NCBI RefSeq assembly: GCF_027922165.1
Contig: NZ_BSFD01000002.1
Coordinates: forward strand, 814,234 to 878,233
Length of the DNA: 64,000 bases
Origin: Brevundimonas intermedia
Lineage (GTDB): Bacteria; Pseudomonadota; Alphaproteobacteria; Caulobacterales; Caulobacteraceae
Direction of reading: 5' to 3'
Shown: positions 27,400 through 35,979 of the stretch, piece by piece
Layout: every line of letters begins with the position of its first letter
Numbering within the stretch: position 1 is the first letter of the stretch
Made by a program: the position numbers and the translations under genes
Notes under the pieces: model-generated
The model's input: only the letters and a program-made list of their open reading frames with translations
What the model was told of the DNA's origin: nothing
Database searches by the model: none

Positions 27400-29262
27400 T
27401 CAGACTAGAGTCGTCCAGAAATCCGGTGCGGCGAACGAGCGTGTTATGGCGTCGCGTTCGGCCTTCAGCCGGATCAGAGCCTCAATGCCCGTACCCTGGC
27501 CCAGGTCCTGTTTGGCCGTCTCTATGGCGCGGGACAGGGCGGCCAGATGGGTCATCAGACCGAACACCTTCAGCCATTGGGCGCGCGATTCCGCCACGGT
27601 GAGATCGGCCGACAGAAAGGCCGCGCCCGACTTGGACGCCGCCTTTTCGATCTCTTTCAGAAGGAGATCGAAGCCGGAATCGCTCAGCCGATGCCGCACA
27701 ACGGCCGCGTCCGACGCCTGGCCGGACAGGCGCAGCCGCACCAACTCCTGCGCCAGCCCCTCCAGCGCGGCGTCGCCGAACCCCTGGACGCTGACTTCTT
27801 CGAGGTGATCGTCCAACCGCTCGATGTCGTCGATGGCGGCATAGGCCAGGGCCGCCGCCACCGGATTGACGGCGCGGAATAGGGACTGCATCGCCTGAGC
27901 GCCCTCGACCGTCTGGCCCAGTTTCGGCGGCGGGCCGAAGCGTCCACGACCCTGGCCCGGCGTCCAGGGCGCGCGCTGCGGGGCGCGCGGAAACAGGGCG
28001 TCGAAACGGTCGAACAGGTCGCGGCGATATTGTTCGGCCAGGTCCTTGTCCTGAATGGCCGAGGCGGCGGTCCGCAATCGGGCCTTGAACCCGGCCTTGC
28101 GTTCCGGCGTGTCCAGCGGCTCGACGTCCTGCTCGCGGCGGAACAGGACTTCAGCGAAGCCGTGGGTGTCGGCCAGGGCCTGGCGCAGGGCCGGCGCCCC
28201 CTTGTCGCGCAGGATGTCGTCGGGGTCTTGCCCCCCGCTCAGCAGCGAGAACCGGAACGACCGCCCCGGCTTCAGCAGCGGCAGCGAGCGTTCGATAGCG
28301 CGATAGGCGGCCCGCAGCCCCGCCGCGTCTCCGTCGAAACACAGCACCGGCTCATGACTGACCCGCCACAGCCGCTCCATCTGTTCTTCCGTCAGGGCCG
28401 TGCCCATAGGCGCCACGGCCGGCAGGCCCGCGCGCTGGCAGGCGATGACGTCCATATAGCCTTCGACCACGATGATGGCCTGGTTGTTCTTGCTCTCCGC
28501 CCCCAGGATGCGCCGCGCCTCGGGCAGGCCGTAAAGCGTCGCGCCCTTGTGAAACAGCGGGCTTTCCGGACCGTTCAGGTATTTGGCCCGGTCGTCGGGG
28601 TTCATAGCTCGACCGCCGAAGCTGACGATCCGCCCTCGTGCGTCCAGAATGGGGAACATCAGCCGGTCGCGGAACCGGTCATAGGGCTGCCCCCCGCTGT
28701 CGGGCGCGATCAGCAGCCCGGCCTCGACCAGTTCCGCCGGCCGCGCCCCGCGTTGCACCAGGGCCTGTTTCAGCCCCTCGCGGTCATTGGGCGCATAGCC
28801 CAGACCGAACCGCTCCCACTGATCTTCGGGCAGCCCGCGTTTCTCGAGGTAGTCGCGCGCCGCCTTGCCCGGCGTACGGCGCAGATTGGCGGCGAACCAT
28901 TTCTGGGCCAGGTCCATCCAGTCCGACAGACCCTGACGTTTCTGCTCGCGCTCAGCCTCCTTGGGGTCTTCGACAGGAAGCTGCATCCCCGCCTCGCCCG
29001 CCAGCCGCTGCACCGCCTCGACGAAGCTCAGCCGCTCGGTCTCTTGCAGGAAGGAGATGATGTCGCCGTGCTTGCCGGACGAGAAGTCGTGGAAGAAACC
29101 CTTGTCATCATTAACGAAAAACGACGGCGACTTCTCCTTGGAGAAGGGCGACAGGCCGACATATTCGCGCCCCTGCCGCTTGAGCTTCACCGTCCGCCCG
29201 ATCACGTCGGACGGGCGAAGGCGGGCCTTCAGTTCATCGATGAATCTTTCGTCGAAGCGCAC
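27400..29262 (-). CDS. dnaG: DNA primase DnaG
   Basis: 620 aa. It makes RNA primers for replication. The N-terminal domain (residues 1-100) has the primase layout but GLSPFSKEKSPSFFV...FHDFSSGKHGD: the four zinc ligands (C, H, C, C) of the usual CHC2 finger are replaced, so no zinc site is expected. The TOPRIM core has IVVEGYMDVIACQRAG (E catalytic, about 270) and LCFDGDAAG (about 315). The C-terminal part (about 450-620) is the helicase-binding domain. Upstream of rpoD. ATG at 29262. Confidence 0.97.
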   Translation of the reverse strand: MRFDERFIDELKARLRPSDVIGRTVKLKRQGREYVGLSPFSKEKSPSFFVNDDKGFFHDFSSGKHGDIISFLQETERLSFVEAVQRLAGEAGMQLPVEDPKEAEREQKRQGLSDWMDLAQKWFAANLRRTPGKAARDYLEKRGLPEDQWERFGLGYAPNDREGLKQALVQRGARPAELVEAGLLIAPDSGGQPYDRFRDRLMFPILDARGRIVSFGGRAMNPDDRAKYLNGPESPLFHKGATLYGLPEARRILGAESKNNQAIIVVEGYMDVIACQRAGLPAVAPMGTALTEEQMERLWRVSHEPVLCFDGDAAGLRAAYRAIERSLPLLKPGRSFRFSLLSGGQDPDDILRDKGAPALRQALADTHGFAEVLFRREQDVEPLDTPERKAGFKARLRTAASAIQDKDLAEQYRRDLFDRFDALFPRAPQRAPWTPGQGRGRFGPPPKLGQTVEGAQAMQSLFRAVNPVAAALAYAAIDDIERLDDHLEEVSVQGFGDAALEGLAQELVRLRLSGQASDAAVVRHRLSDSGFDLLLKEIEKAASKSGAAFLSADLTVAESRAQWLKVFGLMTHLAALSRAIETAKQDLGQGTGIEALIRLKAERDAITRSFAAPDFWTTLV

Positions 29263-29331
29263 CCGGCGATCCTTAAGCCCTGCGGCGCTTCACGTCGATG
29301 ATCGGGCAGGTCGATGATCGGAGAACGATCA

Positions 29332-29373
29332 GGCGGTTCGTCCGGGCATCCCCCGAAGTCCGAACGAACCGCC
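29332..29373 (-). promoter_or_regulatory. inverted repeat in the dnaG leader
   Basis: GGCGGTTCGT and ACGAACCGCC pair perfectly around a 22-nt spacer, and the pairing extends five more bases inwards with mismatches. It lies 70-110 bp upstream of dnaG and could be a leader hairpin or a protein site. The rest of the 282-bp gap has no gene that I can see. Confidence 0.35.
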
Positions 29374-29417
29374 GCATCGCAGAAGGCGTAAACCGCAGCG
29401 TCCCCCAACGCCTTGGC

Positions 29418-29432
29418 TTAACGAAGTCCTAA
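29418..29432. promoter_or_regulatory. CtrA-like box upstream of dnaG-rpoD
   Basis: TTAA-N7-CTAA followed by C, one base off the Caulobacter CtrA consensus TTAA-N7-TTAA. It lies 156 bp before the dnaG start. In a 68% GC genome such a match is uncommon, but a single near-consensus site is weak evidence for cell-cycle control. Confidence 0.35.
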
Positions 29433-29544
29433 CGCCTCGCGGACCGGCATCTGACGTTCACTCGCATCCTCTGTCGAGAGGGCGCCGACCGGCGTGATGC
29501 GGATCGTGGCCGGACTGTGTCTTTCTCGCCGCGCCTGGTTTTTG

Positions 29545-30408
29545 TCACCGGCGTCCGAAGGGCACCACCTTGTTGAAGTGGTCATGCCCAATATCGGCTG
29601 AACCTAGGAATTCTATGCCCGACCTCAGGCACCAGTAGCGAACAATCTCATCCGGAGACTGGCCGAAATCGGGATCGTTTGGCGTGACATCTGAAACACG
29701 TCCCAGGCGAATTCCGGCCACACGTCGGATAGAGTTCTGACCCGTCAAGTGAAACATCATTCGGTCGATCCGGTAGGCCGCCTCCGACACCTCCTCCAGC
29801 ATCAGCACATGGCCAGACAGATCGGGCTCAAGGTCCGTGCCCAGCAACTGGTCGATGATGGTCAGGTTGAAGGCGACGGCCGGTCGGGGGTCGGTCGCCA
29901 GCGACGGCTCGATCCAGTCCGACCGTCCGGTGGTCAGCCAGGCCAGGGCGCCTTTCGCCGTCGCATCGTCGCGCACCGAATCCGAGGCCATCGGCCCGTG
30001 CGCCAGATGTTCGAACCCGGCCTTGTACATTCCCGCCAGCAGGCTGCCGGCGTCGGAATAGCCCAGATAGCGCTTCTTGCGGGCCACGGCGTTCAGGCGC
30101 GGTATGACAGACTCAGCGACCCGGCAGGATCCATAGCCGCCGCGCGCGAACCAGATGGCGTCGATGCGCGGGTCGTTGGCGAACTCGACGAAGGCGTCCG
30201 CCCGCGCCCGGTCGTCCCCGGCGAAATGGCCGTGCTTGAGAAAACAGGCGGGATGAAACGCCACCACTACGTCGCGGTCGGGATGGTGCTCGGCCATCCA
30301 GGCCTCGACGGCGTCGGCCCGCTCTTTCGAGAACCGTGAGCTGGCGCAGACCACGCCGATCTTGAAGCTGTTGCTCGTCACGTCCGTCTTCTTCGTCGAA
30401 TATTGCAA
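29545..30408 (-). CDS. LD-carboxypeptidase (S66 family)
   Basis: 287 aa. It removes the terminal D-alanine from tetrapeptides of recycled murein. The S66 triad is visible: the nucleophile serine in LGYSDAG (about residue 118), the glutamate in LMLEEV (about 205) and the histidine in IGHDHFNKVVPFG near the end. The RGGYGS substrate loop lies near residue 90. The frame opens at a TTG (30408) with AGAGG ahead; a GTG nine codons on is an alternative. No signal peptide, so cytoplasmic. Divergent by 43 bp from the Mpl-type ligase gene, its pathway partner. Confidence 0.9.
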   Translation of the reverse strand: MQYSTKKTDVTSNSFKIGVVCASSRFSKERADAVEAWMAEHHPDRDVVVAFHPACFLKHGHFAGDDRARADAFVEFANDPRIDAIWFARGGYGSCRVAESVIPRLNAVARKKRYLGYSDAGSLLAGMYKAGFEHLAHGPMASDSVRDDATAKGALAWLTTGRSDWIEPSLATDPRPAVAFNLTIIDQLLGTDLEPDLSGHVLMLEEVSEAAYRIDRMMFHLTGQNSIRRVAGIRLGRVSDVTPNDPDFGQSPDEIVRYWCLRSGIEFLGSADIGHDHFNKVVPFGRR

Positions 30409-30451
30409 TCCGCCTCTGGCGGATCGGCCCGATCCCCTGTTCTAAGGGGGC

Positions 30452-31858
30452 ATGAACCAAGACGCCTCCTATTTCTTCTGCGGCATCGGCGGGTCGGGCA
30501 TGCTGCCCCTGGCCCTGATCGTCCAGGCCCAGGGCCACCGTATCGAAGGCTCCGACCGGGCGCTGGACCAGGGCCGCACGCCCGAGAAGTTTGACTGGCT
30601 GCGCGCCCACGGCGTGACCCTTCACCCTCAGGACGGATCGGGCGTGACCCGCGCCGCCCAGACCGTCGTCGCGACCGGCGCGATTGAAGAGACTGTGCCC
30701 GATATCGGCGCTGCCCGTCGCGTCGGCGCCGTCATCAAGACCCGGCCCCAGTTGCTGAGTCAGCGGTTCAACGCCGCCCCGACCTCGGTCGGCGTGGCGG
30801 GCACCAGCGGCAAGTCCACCATCACCGGCATGATCGCTTGGATCCTGAGCCAGACCGACCGCAATCCCACCGTCGTCAACGGGGCGGTGATGAAGAATTT
30901 CGCAGACGCAGACCATCCCTTCGCCAGCGCCTTGGTCGGCGGGCCGGACCTTTTCGTGGCTGAGGTGGACGAGTCCGACGGCTCCATCGCCGGCTATGAC
31001 CCCACCGTCGCCGTCGTCTCCAACATCTCGCTGGATCACAAGTCGATGGAGGAGTTGCGCGACCTGTTCGGCGGCTTCACCGGCCGCGCGACCACGGCGG
31101 TGCTGAACCTCGACAATCCCGAGACGGCGGCCCTGGCCCAGACGCTTCCGGCCGACAGGGCGATCACCTTCGCCCTGGGCGAGGAAAAGGCAGACCTGTC
31201 CGCCCATGACCTGCTCCCCCTGCCGACCGGCATGAAGTTCCGCCTGATCGAGGGCTGGAGCGAATATGACGTCGTCCTGAACGTCCCCGGCGCCCACAAT
31301 GTCGCCAATGCCCTGGCGGCGCTGGGCGCGACCAAGGCCCTGAGCGTGCCGACAAGCCAGGCGGTCAAGGCGCTGGAGAGCTTCGCCGGCATCCGTCGCC
31401 GGATGGAGGTGGTCGGGACCGTCAACGACATCACCGTCATCGACGACTTCGCCCATAACCCGGACAAGATCGCCGCCACGCTCAAGACCCTGCACGCCTT
31501 CGACGGCCGCTTGCTGATTCTGTTTCAGCCCCACGGCTTCGGCCCGCTGAAACTGATGCGGCAGGAGTTCATCGACGGCTTCGCCGGCCTGATGCGTCCC
31601 GACGACGTCCTTTTGATGCCTGAACCGGTCTATTACGGCGGCACCACCGACCGCAGCGTGGGCTCAGAAGACATCGCCTCGGGCGTCCGCGGCGCCGGTC
31701 GTCAGGCAGAGGCCCTGCCCGACCGCGCTGCTTGTGGCGACCGGATTGTGGAAATGGCGCAACCGGGGGACCGGATCATCGTCATGGGCGCCCGCGACGA
31801 CACCCTGTCCAGCTTCGCGGCTGACCTGCTGGGCCGACTGGGTCAGTCGGCAGGCTGA
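30452..31858 (+). CDS. mpl: UDP-MurNAc:tripeptide ligase (Mpl)
   Basis: 468 aa. It ligates recycled L-Ala-D-Glu-mDAP onto UDP-MurNAc. The start IGGSGMLPLALI is the Rossmann N-domain; the P-loop GTSGKST lies near residue 115; EVDESDGS, NISLDHKSM and IDDFAHNP are the Mur-ligase central and C-terminal motifs. The extra features and divergent pairing with LD-carboxypeptidase fit Mpl rather than MurC. AAGGGGGC precedes the ATG. It overlaps the converging glucanase stop by 16 bp. Confidence 0.9.
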   Translation: MNQDASYFFCGIGGSGMLPLALIVQAQGHRIEGSDRALDQGRTPEKFDWLRAHGVTLHPQDGSGVTRAAQTVVATGAIEETVPDIGAARRVGAVIKTRPQLLSQRFNAAPTSVGVAGTSGKSTITGMIAWILSQTDRNPTVVNGAVMKNFADADHPFASALVGGPDLFVAEVDESDGSIAGYDPTVAVVSNISLDHKSMEELRDLFGGFTGRATTAVLNLDNPETAALAQTLPADRAITFALGEEKADLSAHDLLPLPTGMKFRLIEGWSEYDVVLNVPGAHNVANALAALGATKALSVPTSQAVKALESFAGIRRRMEVVGTVNDITVIDDFAHNPDKIAATLKTLHAFDGRLLILFQPHGFGPLKLMRQEFIDGFAGLMRPDDVLLMPEPVYYGGTTDRSVGSEDIASGVRGAGRQAEALPDRAACGDRIVEMAQPGDRIIVMGARDDTLSSFAADLLGRLGQSAG

Positions 31859-32649
31859 TAGACCCGGACGTAGTCGACCTCCATCCTCTGAGGGAAGACG
31901 GCGTCGTCGACGCCCTCCTCGCCGCCCCAGGTTCCGCCCACGGCGACGTTCAGGATCAGATGGAACGGCTTGTCGAACGGCCAGGTCTCCACATCGCGCG
32001 CCTGATCGTTGGTGAAGCGGTGGAAGGGTTGGTCATCGATCAGGAAAACGATCTCGTCCGGCGTCCAGCGCACCTGATAGCGGTGAAAGGCGTCGCAGGC
32101 GTCCGCGACCTGGCGCGTCGCCGTGCTCTGGGTGCCCTTCACGTGGTTGTAGGCCTCGGTGTGGATCGAGCCGTGCACAACGCCGGGGCGATGGCCGACG
32201 TGCTCCATGATGTCGATCTCGCCGCCGATGGGCCAGCCGGCCGCCTTTTCGGGCAACATCCAGATGGCCGGCCAGCTGCCGCGTCCACAAGGGATCTTGG
32301 CGCGCGTCTCGATGAAACCGCGTGACCAGGCGGCCGTCGAGATCATCCGCGCCGAGGTGTAGGCCTGTCCACCCCAGTCGGCCGGGGGCGGGTCGAGGAT
32401 CTCTCGCCGCGCCTCGATGATCAGCACGCCGTCCTCGATGCGGGCGTTCTCAGGCCGCGCGGCGGAATAGTACTGCAGCTCCTCGTTATACCAGCCGGTC
32501 TTGTTGGCCTGGGTGTCGTATCGCCACTTCGAGGCGTCGGGCAGGCCATCGCCAGAGAATTCGTCGGACCAGGTCAGGGCGTATCCAGCCGGAGCGGCGG
32601 GCGTTTGCGGCAGGGTCGAAAGCGCTGCCGCCAGCAGCATGGAAATCAT
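31843..32649 (-). CDS. GH16 family glycoside hydrolase (beta-glucanase type)
   Basis: 268 aa, start ATG at 32649 with GGGAGGAA 4 nt upstream. A short signal peptide (MISMLLAAALSTLPQTPA) leads a complete GH16 jellyroll. The catalytic motif is EIDIMEHVG (about residues 138-146), with nucleophile and acid/base glutamates two strands apart. Upstream are WSDEFSG, YNEELQYYS and SRGFIETRAKIP, all typical of laminarinase (1,3-beta-glucanase)-like members. It probably degrades algal or fungal glucans outside the cytoplasm. Confidence 0.93.
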   Translation of the reverse strand: MISMLLAAALSTLPQTPAAPAGYALTWSDEFSGDGLPDASKWRYDTQANKTGWYNEELQYYSAARPENARIEDGVLIIEARREILDPPPADWGGQAYTSARMISTAAWSRGFIETRAKIPCGRGSWPAIWMLPEKAAGWPIGGEIDIMEHVGHRPGVVHGSIHTEAYNHVKGTQSTATRQVADACDAFHRYQVRWTPDEIVFLIDDQPFHRFTNDQARDVETWPFDKPFHLILNVAVGGTWGGEEGVDDAVFPQRMEVDYVRVYQPAD

Positions 32650-32705
32650 CGGTTCCTCCCTTTCTTTGCCCCATTGATGGCAGGAAGGTCCGGCGGGCGG
32701 CAGCC

Positions 32706-34067
32706 CTAATAGACGTCGCGGCGGTAACGACCGGTTTCGAGCAGGTCCAGCAGGGCCTCGGCGCCCAAGGCGGTCTCCAGCGCCGCGTGAACGCCTGCGG
32801 CCATGCCCTCCAGACTGCCGCAGACATGGATGGTGGCGCCGCGACCGATCCAGTCCCGCAGTTCGTCCCCCGCCCCGGCGACCAGATCCTGCACATAGCG
32901 GCCGTCGCCCGCATCGCGCGAGAAGGCGCGGTCCAGCCGCCGCAGCACGCCCGACCCCAGCCACCCCTGAAGCTCGGCGTCGAAGAAGGCGTCGTGCGCC
33001 CGCGTCCGTTCGCCGAACAGCAGCCAGGCCCCGCCCCCCGCCGCCGTCCGCGCCTTCAGATGCGCCCGCAGCCCCGCGATCCCCGTGCCGTTGCCGATCA
33101 GGATCATCGGCGTCTCGTTCGCCGGCCCATGGAAGCTGCGGTTGGTCCTCAGCCGCATGCCGATCTTGTCGCCGAGCGCCAGATCTTGGGTCAGCCAGCC
33201 GGACGCCAGACCCGGCGTCCCATCCGGATGGCGCATCAGGCGGATCAGGCATTCGACCCGTCCGTCCGACGGCAGGGAGGCGATGGAATATTCGCGCGCG
33301 CCCGGCGTCGCCCCGTCGCGTTCTGGCAGGCCGACCTCGGCGATATCGCCCGCCGCCCAGTCCGGCGCCGACCCGACCGCCTCAAACGCCAGGTGATAGG
33401 CCGCCCCGCCGGGACTGCCCGGATTGACCAGGGTCCGCTCGACCAGCCGCCACGGATAGAAGGCCGCCGGCGCCCAGTCGGGGGCCCCGACGCTGCCGGT
33501 GATCTGGTTCAGCTGGTGTTGCCAATGGCGGATCGCCCCGGCCTCGCCGTTGTCGACTTCGACCGTATCGAACAGGGGCTCGGCGCCCGATCGCCGCAAC
33601 CAGCCGTCCACCACATGACCGAAGCCGCAGAACTGGTCATAGCTGCGGTCGCCTAGGGCCAGCAGCCCGAACCGCAAACCCGCCAGGTCCGCACCCTCGC
33701 CCATCAGCTTGCGCACGAACCGGGCTGCAGTGTCGGGCGGATCGCCCTCGCCGGTCGTTGAGACGATCAGCAGGGCTCGCCCCGCCGCCTTTAGGGCCGC
33801 CAGATCCAGATCGGCGAACGACAGCACCCGCGCCCCGACCCCGCCGTCCTGCAAGGCCTTGGCCGTCATCCAGGCCAGCTCCTCGGCGAATCCCGTCTGG
33901 CTGGCGAAGGCGACCAGGACCGCCTCCCCCGGCCCGGCCATCGCGTCCGACCATGCGCGGGCCGCCGCCTTCACCCGGCGCTCGCGCCAGACGACGAAGC
34001 CCGTCAGGACCAGCCACAGGGCTGCCGCCCCGGCGGCCCAGAGCCAACGCGTCGGCTCGCCTGTCAC
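32706..34067 (-). CDS. membrane-anchored CysJ-like flavoprotein reductase
   Basis: 453 aa. One membrane helix (about 8-27), then a flavodoxin-type FMN domain (FASQTGFAEELA, STTGEGDPPDT and ALGDRSYDQFCGFG), an FAD domain (REYSIASLPSDG) and an NADPH part (LIGNGTGIAGLRAHL, CGSLEGMA). It resembles the sulfite-reductase/P450-reductase family but is short and anchored in the membrane. It moves electrons from NADPH to FMN at the cytoplasmic face. It is the last gene of the PepSY-DUF2271-DUF4198-ApbE set; its start overlaps the ApbE stop by 4 bp. Inferred role: feed electrons across the membrane for ferric reduction. Confidence 0.9.
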   Translation of the reverse strand: MTGEPTRWLWAAGAAALWLVLTGFVVWRERRVKAAARAWSDAMAGPGEAVLVAFASQTGFAEELAWMTAKALQDGGVGARVLSFADLDLAALKAAGRALLIVSTTGEGDPPDTAARFVRKLMGEGADLAGLRFGLLALGDRSYDQFCGFGHVVDGWLRRSGAEPLFDTVEVDNGEAGAIRHWQHQLNQITGSVGAPDWAPAAFYPWRLVERTLVNPGSPGGAAYHLAFEAVGSAPDWAAGDIAEVGLPERDGATPGAREYSIASLPSDGRVECLIRLMRHPDGTPGLASGWLTQDLALGDKIGMRLRTNRSFHGPANETPMILIGNGTGIAGLRAHLKARTAAGGGAWLLFGERTRAHDAFFDAELQGWLGSGVLRRLDRAFSRDAGDGRYVQDLVAGAGDELRDWIGRGATIHVCGSLEGMAAGVHAALETALGAEALLDLLETGRYRRDVY

Positions 34068-35158
34068 CAGGGCTCTTCCATCATGGCGGCCAAGGCCGGC
34101 GTCATTCGTTCCACCGGCCCGCGCGGCGTCCGCTCGACGAACAGGGCCGCCAGACCGATCGCCTCGGCATGTTCAGGCCCGTCGAACGGCCCCATGACCG
34201 TCAGGGCGGTGGCGTAGGCGTCCGCCTTCATGGCCGAAGAGTGCAACACCGTCACCGAGGCCACGGCGTTGGTCACCGGCCGCCCGGTCGAACCGTCGAT
34301 GGTGTGCGGATAGACCCGTCCGTTATGTTCGAAGGCGCGGCGGTAGTCGCCGCTGGTGGCCATGGCCATTTCGTACAGCGCGGCCACCGTGCGCGGCTCG
34401 GTCGAGCCCTCGACCCGCTCGATCTCGACCCACCAGGGCTGGGCGTCCGGCTTGACTCCGCGCCCCTTCAGTTCGCCGCCGATCTCGACCAGGTGCGAGG
34501 TCGCGCCGATGGCGGTCAGCCGGTCCGAGACTCGGTCCACGGCATAGCCCTTGGCGATACCGGAGAAATCCAGCCGCATCCCGCCCATCTGCATCAGGCC
34601 CCGCGCCTCGCGGTTCATCCTCAGCCGGCGCCAGCCCGACACCGCCAGCGCCGCCTCGACCTCTTCGTCGGACGGCACCGGCAGAAGCGCGCTGCGTGGT
34701 CCCGGCGGGCCGAACCCCCACAGATCGACCAGGGCGCCCAGGGTCGGATCGACGGCGCCATTGGTCTCGTCGCCCAGGTCCATAGCCGCGTCCAACAGGC
34801 CCCAGAAGGTCTCCGACACCGACCACATGCCTTCGGGCGCGGCGTTGAAGCGGCTGATCTCGCTGTTCGGCTCCCAGGGGCTGAAAGCGGCGATGACGGC
34901 CGCCAGCTCCTGTTCGATAGCCGCCCGCGCCTCGACCGGCCCCAGCAGGGGCGGACCGATCAGGCGCACGCTCCAGGTCGTGCCCATGGTTTCGCCGTCC
35001 AGCGCCAAAACCACGTCGCCGGGCGGACGGGGCGGAACCCCGTCCATGGGCGGAATCAGAACCCGGTTGTCAGCGCGGTCCGCAAGCGGAAACCGGTCGC
35101 CGAGCGAGACCGTGGGCGGGGCGGCGCGGGATCCGCGCGAGAAGGGACTGTCAGACAT
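34064..35158 (-). CDS. apbE: FAD:protein FMN transferase (ApbE family)
   Basis: 364 aa. It transfers FMN from FAD to a Ser/Thr of a partner protein. Family motifs: GETMGTTWSVR, FSPWEPNSEISRFNA, GALVDLWGFGP, and FSGIAKGYAVDRV with the magnesium-site region. I see no signal peptide or lipobox at the start, although bacterial ApbE proteins usually are exported. The likely target is the adjacent DUF2271 protein, which has a DGVSGAT motif. Gene order and near-contact spacing (9 bp to the DUF4198 stop) place it firmly in the operon. Confidence 0.93.
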   Translation of the reverse strand: MSDSPFSRGSRAAPPTVSLGDRFPLADRADNRVLIPPMDGVPPRPPGDVVLALDGETMGTTWSVRLIGPPLLGPVEARAAIEQELAAVIAAFSPWEPNSEISRFNAAPEGMWSVSETFWGLLDAAMDLGDETNGAVDPTLGALVDLWGFGPPGPRSALLPVPSDEEVEAALAVSGWRRLRMNREARGLMQMGGMRLDFSGIAKGYAVDRVSDRLTAIGATSHLVEIGGELKGRGVKPDAQPWWVEIERVEGSTEPRTVAALYEMAMATSGDYRRAFEHNGRVYPHTIDGSTGRPVTNAVASVTVLHSSAMKADAYATALTVMGPFDGPEHAEAIGLAALFVERTPRGPVERMTPALAAMMEEPW

Positions 35159-35167
35159 GCCCGTGGC

Positions 35168-35968
35168 TTAGGGCAGGACTTCCATCACCGCCACATAGCT
35201 GGCGTTCGAACCGAGCGCCTCGCCCTGGGCCGGCGCGCGGACCGAGGCGTTCAGCCAGTACATGCCGGCTTCCGGCCAAGTCACGGTGAAGGCGCCGTCG
35301 GCGCCGGTCTTGACCGTCATTTCCTCGGGATTGTCGCGATAGCGCACGCCGCCGCGGGCAATAGTGACCTCCAGATCGGCGGCCGGTTGCCCGTCCTTGA
35401 CCAGTTTGAAGGTCGCGGCCTCGCCGGCGGCCAGGTCATTGGGATGGGTCACGGGAACCAGCTCCAGCCCCTCGCCCGTCGGCTTGAACACGCCGTCGGT
35501 GGCATTGTTCAAGGTGACGAAGGTTTCGATCCGGCTGGCGGTGCGGGTCGCCTGCACCTCGGTGGCGCCTTCGGGCAGAGCGGCCGGATACTCGGCCGCC
35601 GAACCGCGCCAGCGCTTCTGTTCGCCGTTCAGCTTGTAGCTGGCCATGACGCCGCCCATCACATTGGCGACCTTGTAGGTGCCGTTCTGCGTCAGATGGA
35701 CGTCGAAGGTGGTGCGGTACTGGCCCTGCATCAGGTGCTCGGGCTGAACGGCCGAGCCGTCCGGCGCCGTCACCACCAGGCCGTTCATGCGCATGGCGGC
35801 GTGGTCGGGGATGAAGACCCCGTTCGACATGCCGGCGTCGAACCCGACCCAGGCGTCATTGCCCGACAGGCTGGTCGAGGTCGGCGCCATCCAGGCGCGG
35901 TGAGCCTGGGCGGCCATGGGCGCGGCCAGGGCGGCGGCGAAGGCCAGAAGCGTGATCGTCTTTTTCAT
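35168..35968 (-). CDS. DUF4198 periplasmic protein
   Basis: 266 aa, ATG at 35968, Sec signal peptide cleaved after AAQA (about residue 22). The mature start HRAWMAPTSTSLSG is the hallmark of the DUF4198 family: a histidine at the new N-terminus. Two beta-sandwich-like halves; the second (about 170-260) resembles a carboxypeptidase regulatory/Ig fold (DGAFTVTWPEAGMYWL). DUF4198 proteins accompany TonB receptors and metal uptake; the N-terminal histidine may bind metal. It stands between ApbE and DUF2271 genes. Confidence 0.88.
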   Translation of the reverse strand: MKKTITLLAFAAALAAPMAAQAHRAWMAPTSTSLSGNDAWVGFDAGMSNGVFIPDHAAMRMNGLVVTAPDGSAVQPEHLMQGQYRTTFDVHLTQNGTYKVANVMGGVMASYKLNGEQKRWRGSAAEYPAALPEGATEVQATRTASRIETFVTLNNATDGVFKPTGEGLELVPVTHPNDLAAGEAATFKLVKDGQPAADLEVTIARGGVRYRDNPEEMTVKTGADGAFTVTWPEAGMYWLNASVRAPAQGEALGSNASYVAVMEVLP

Positions 35969-35979
35969 GGGTCTGTTCC

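Noticed and set aside
32706..34067. Assignment of the flavoprotein as sulfite reductase CysJ
   Set aside because: No sulfite reductase haemoprotein gene nearby, it is membrane-anchored and sits with ApbE and PepSY; a ferric or other electron-transfer role fits better.
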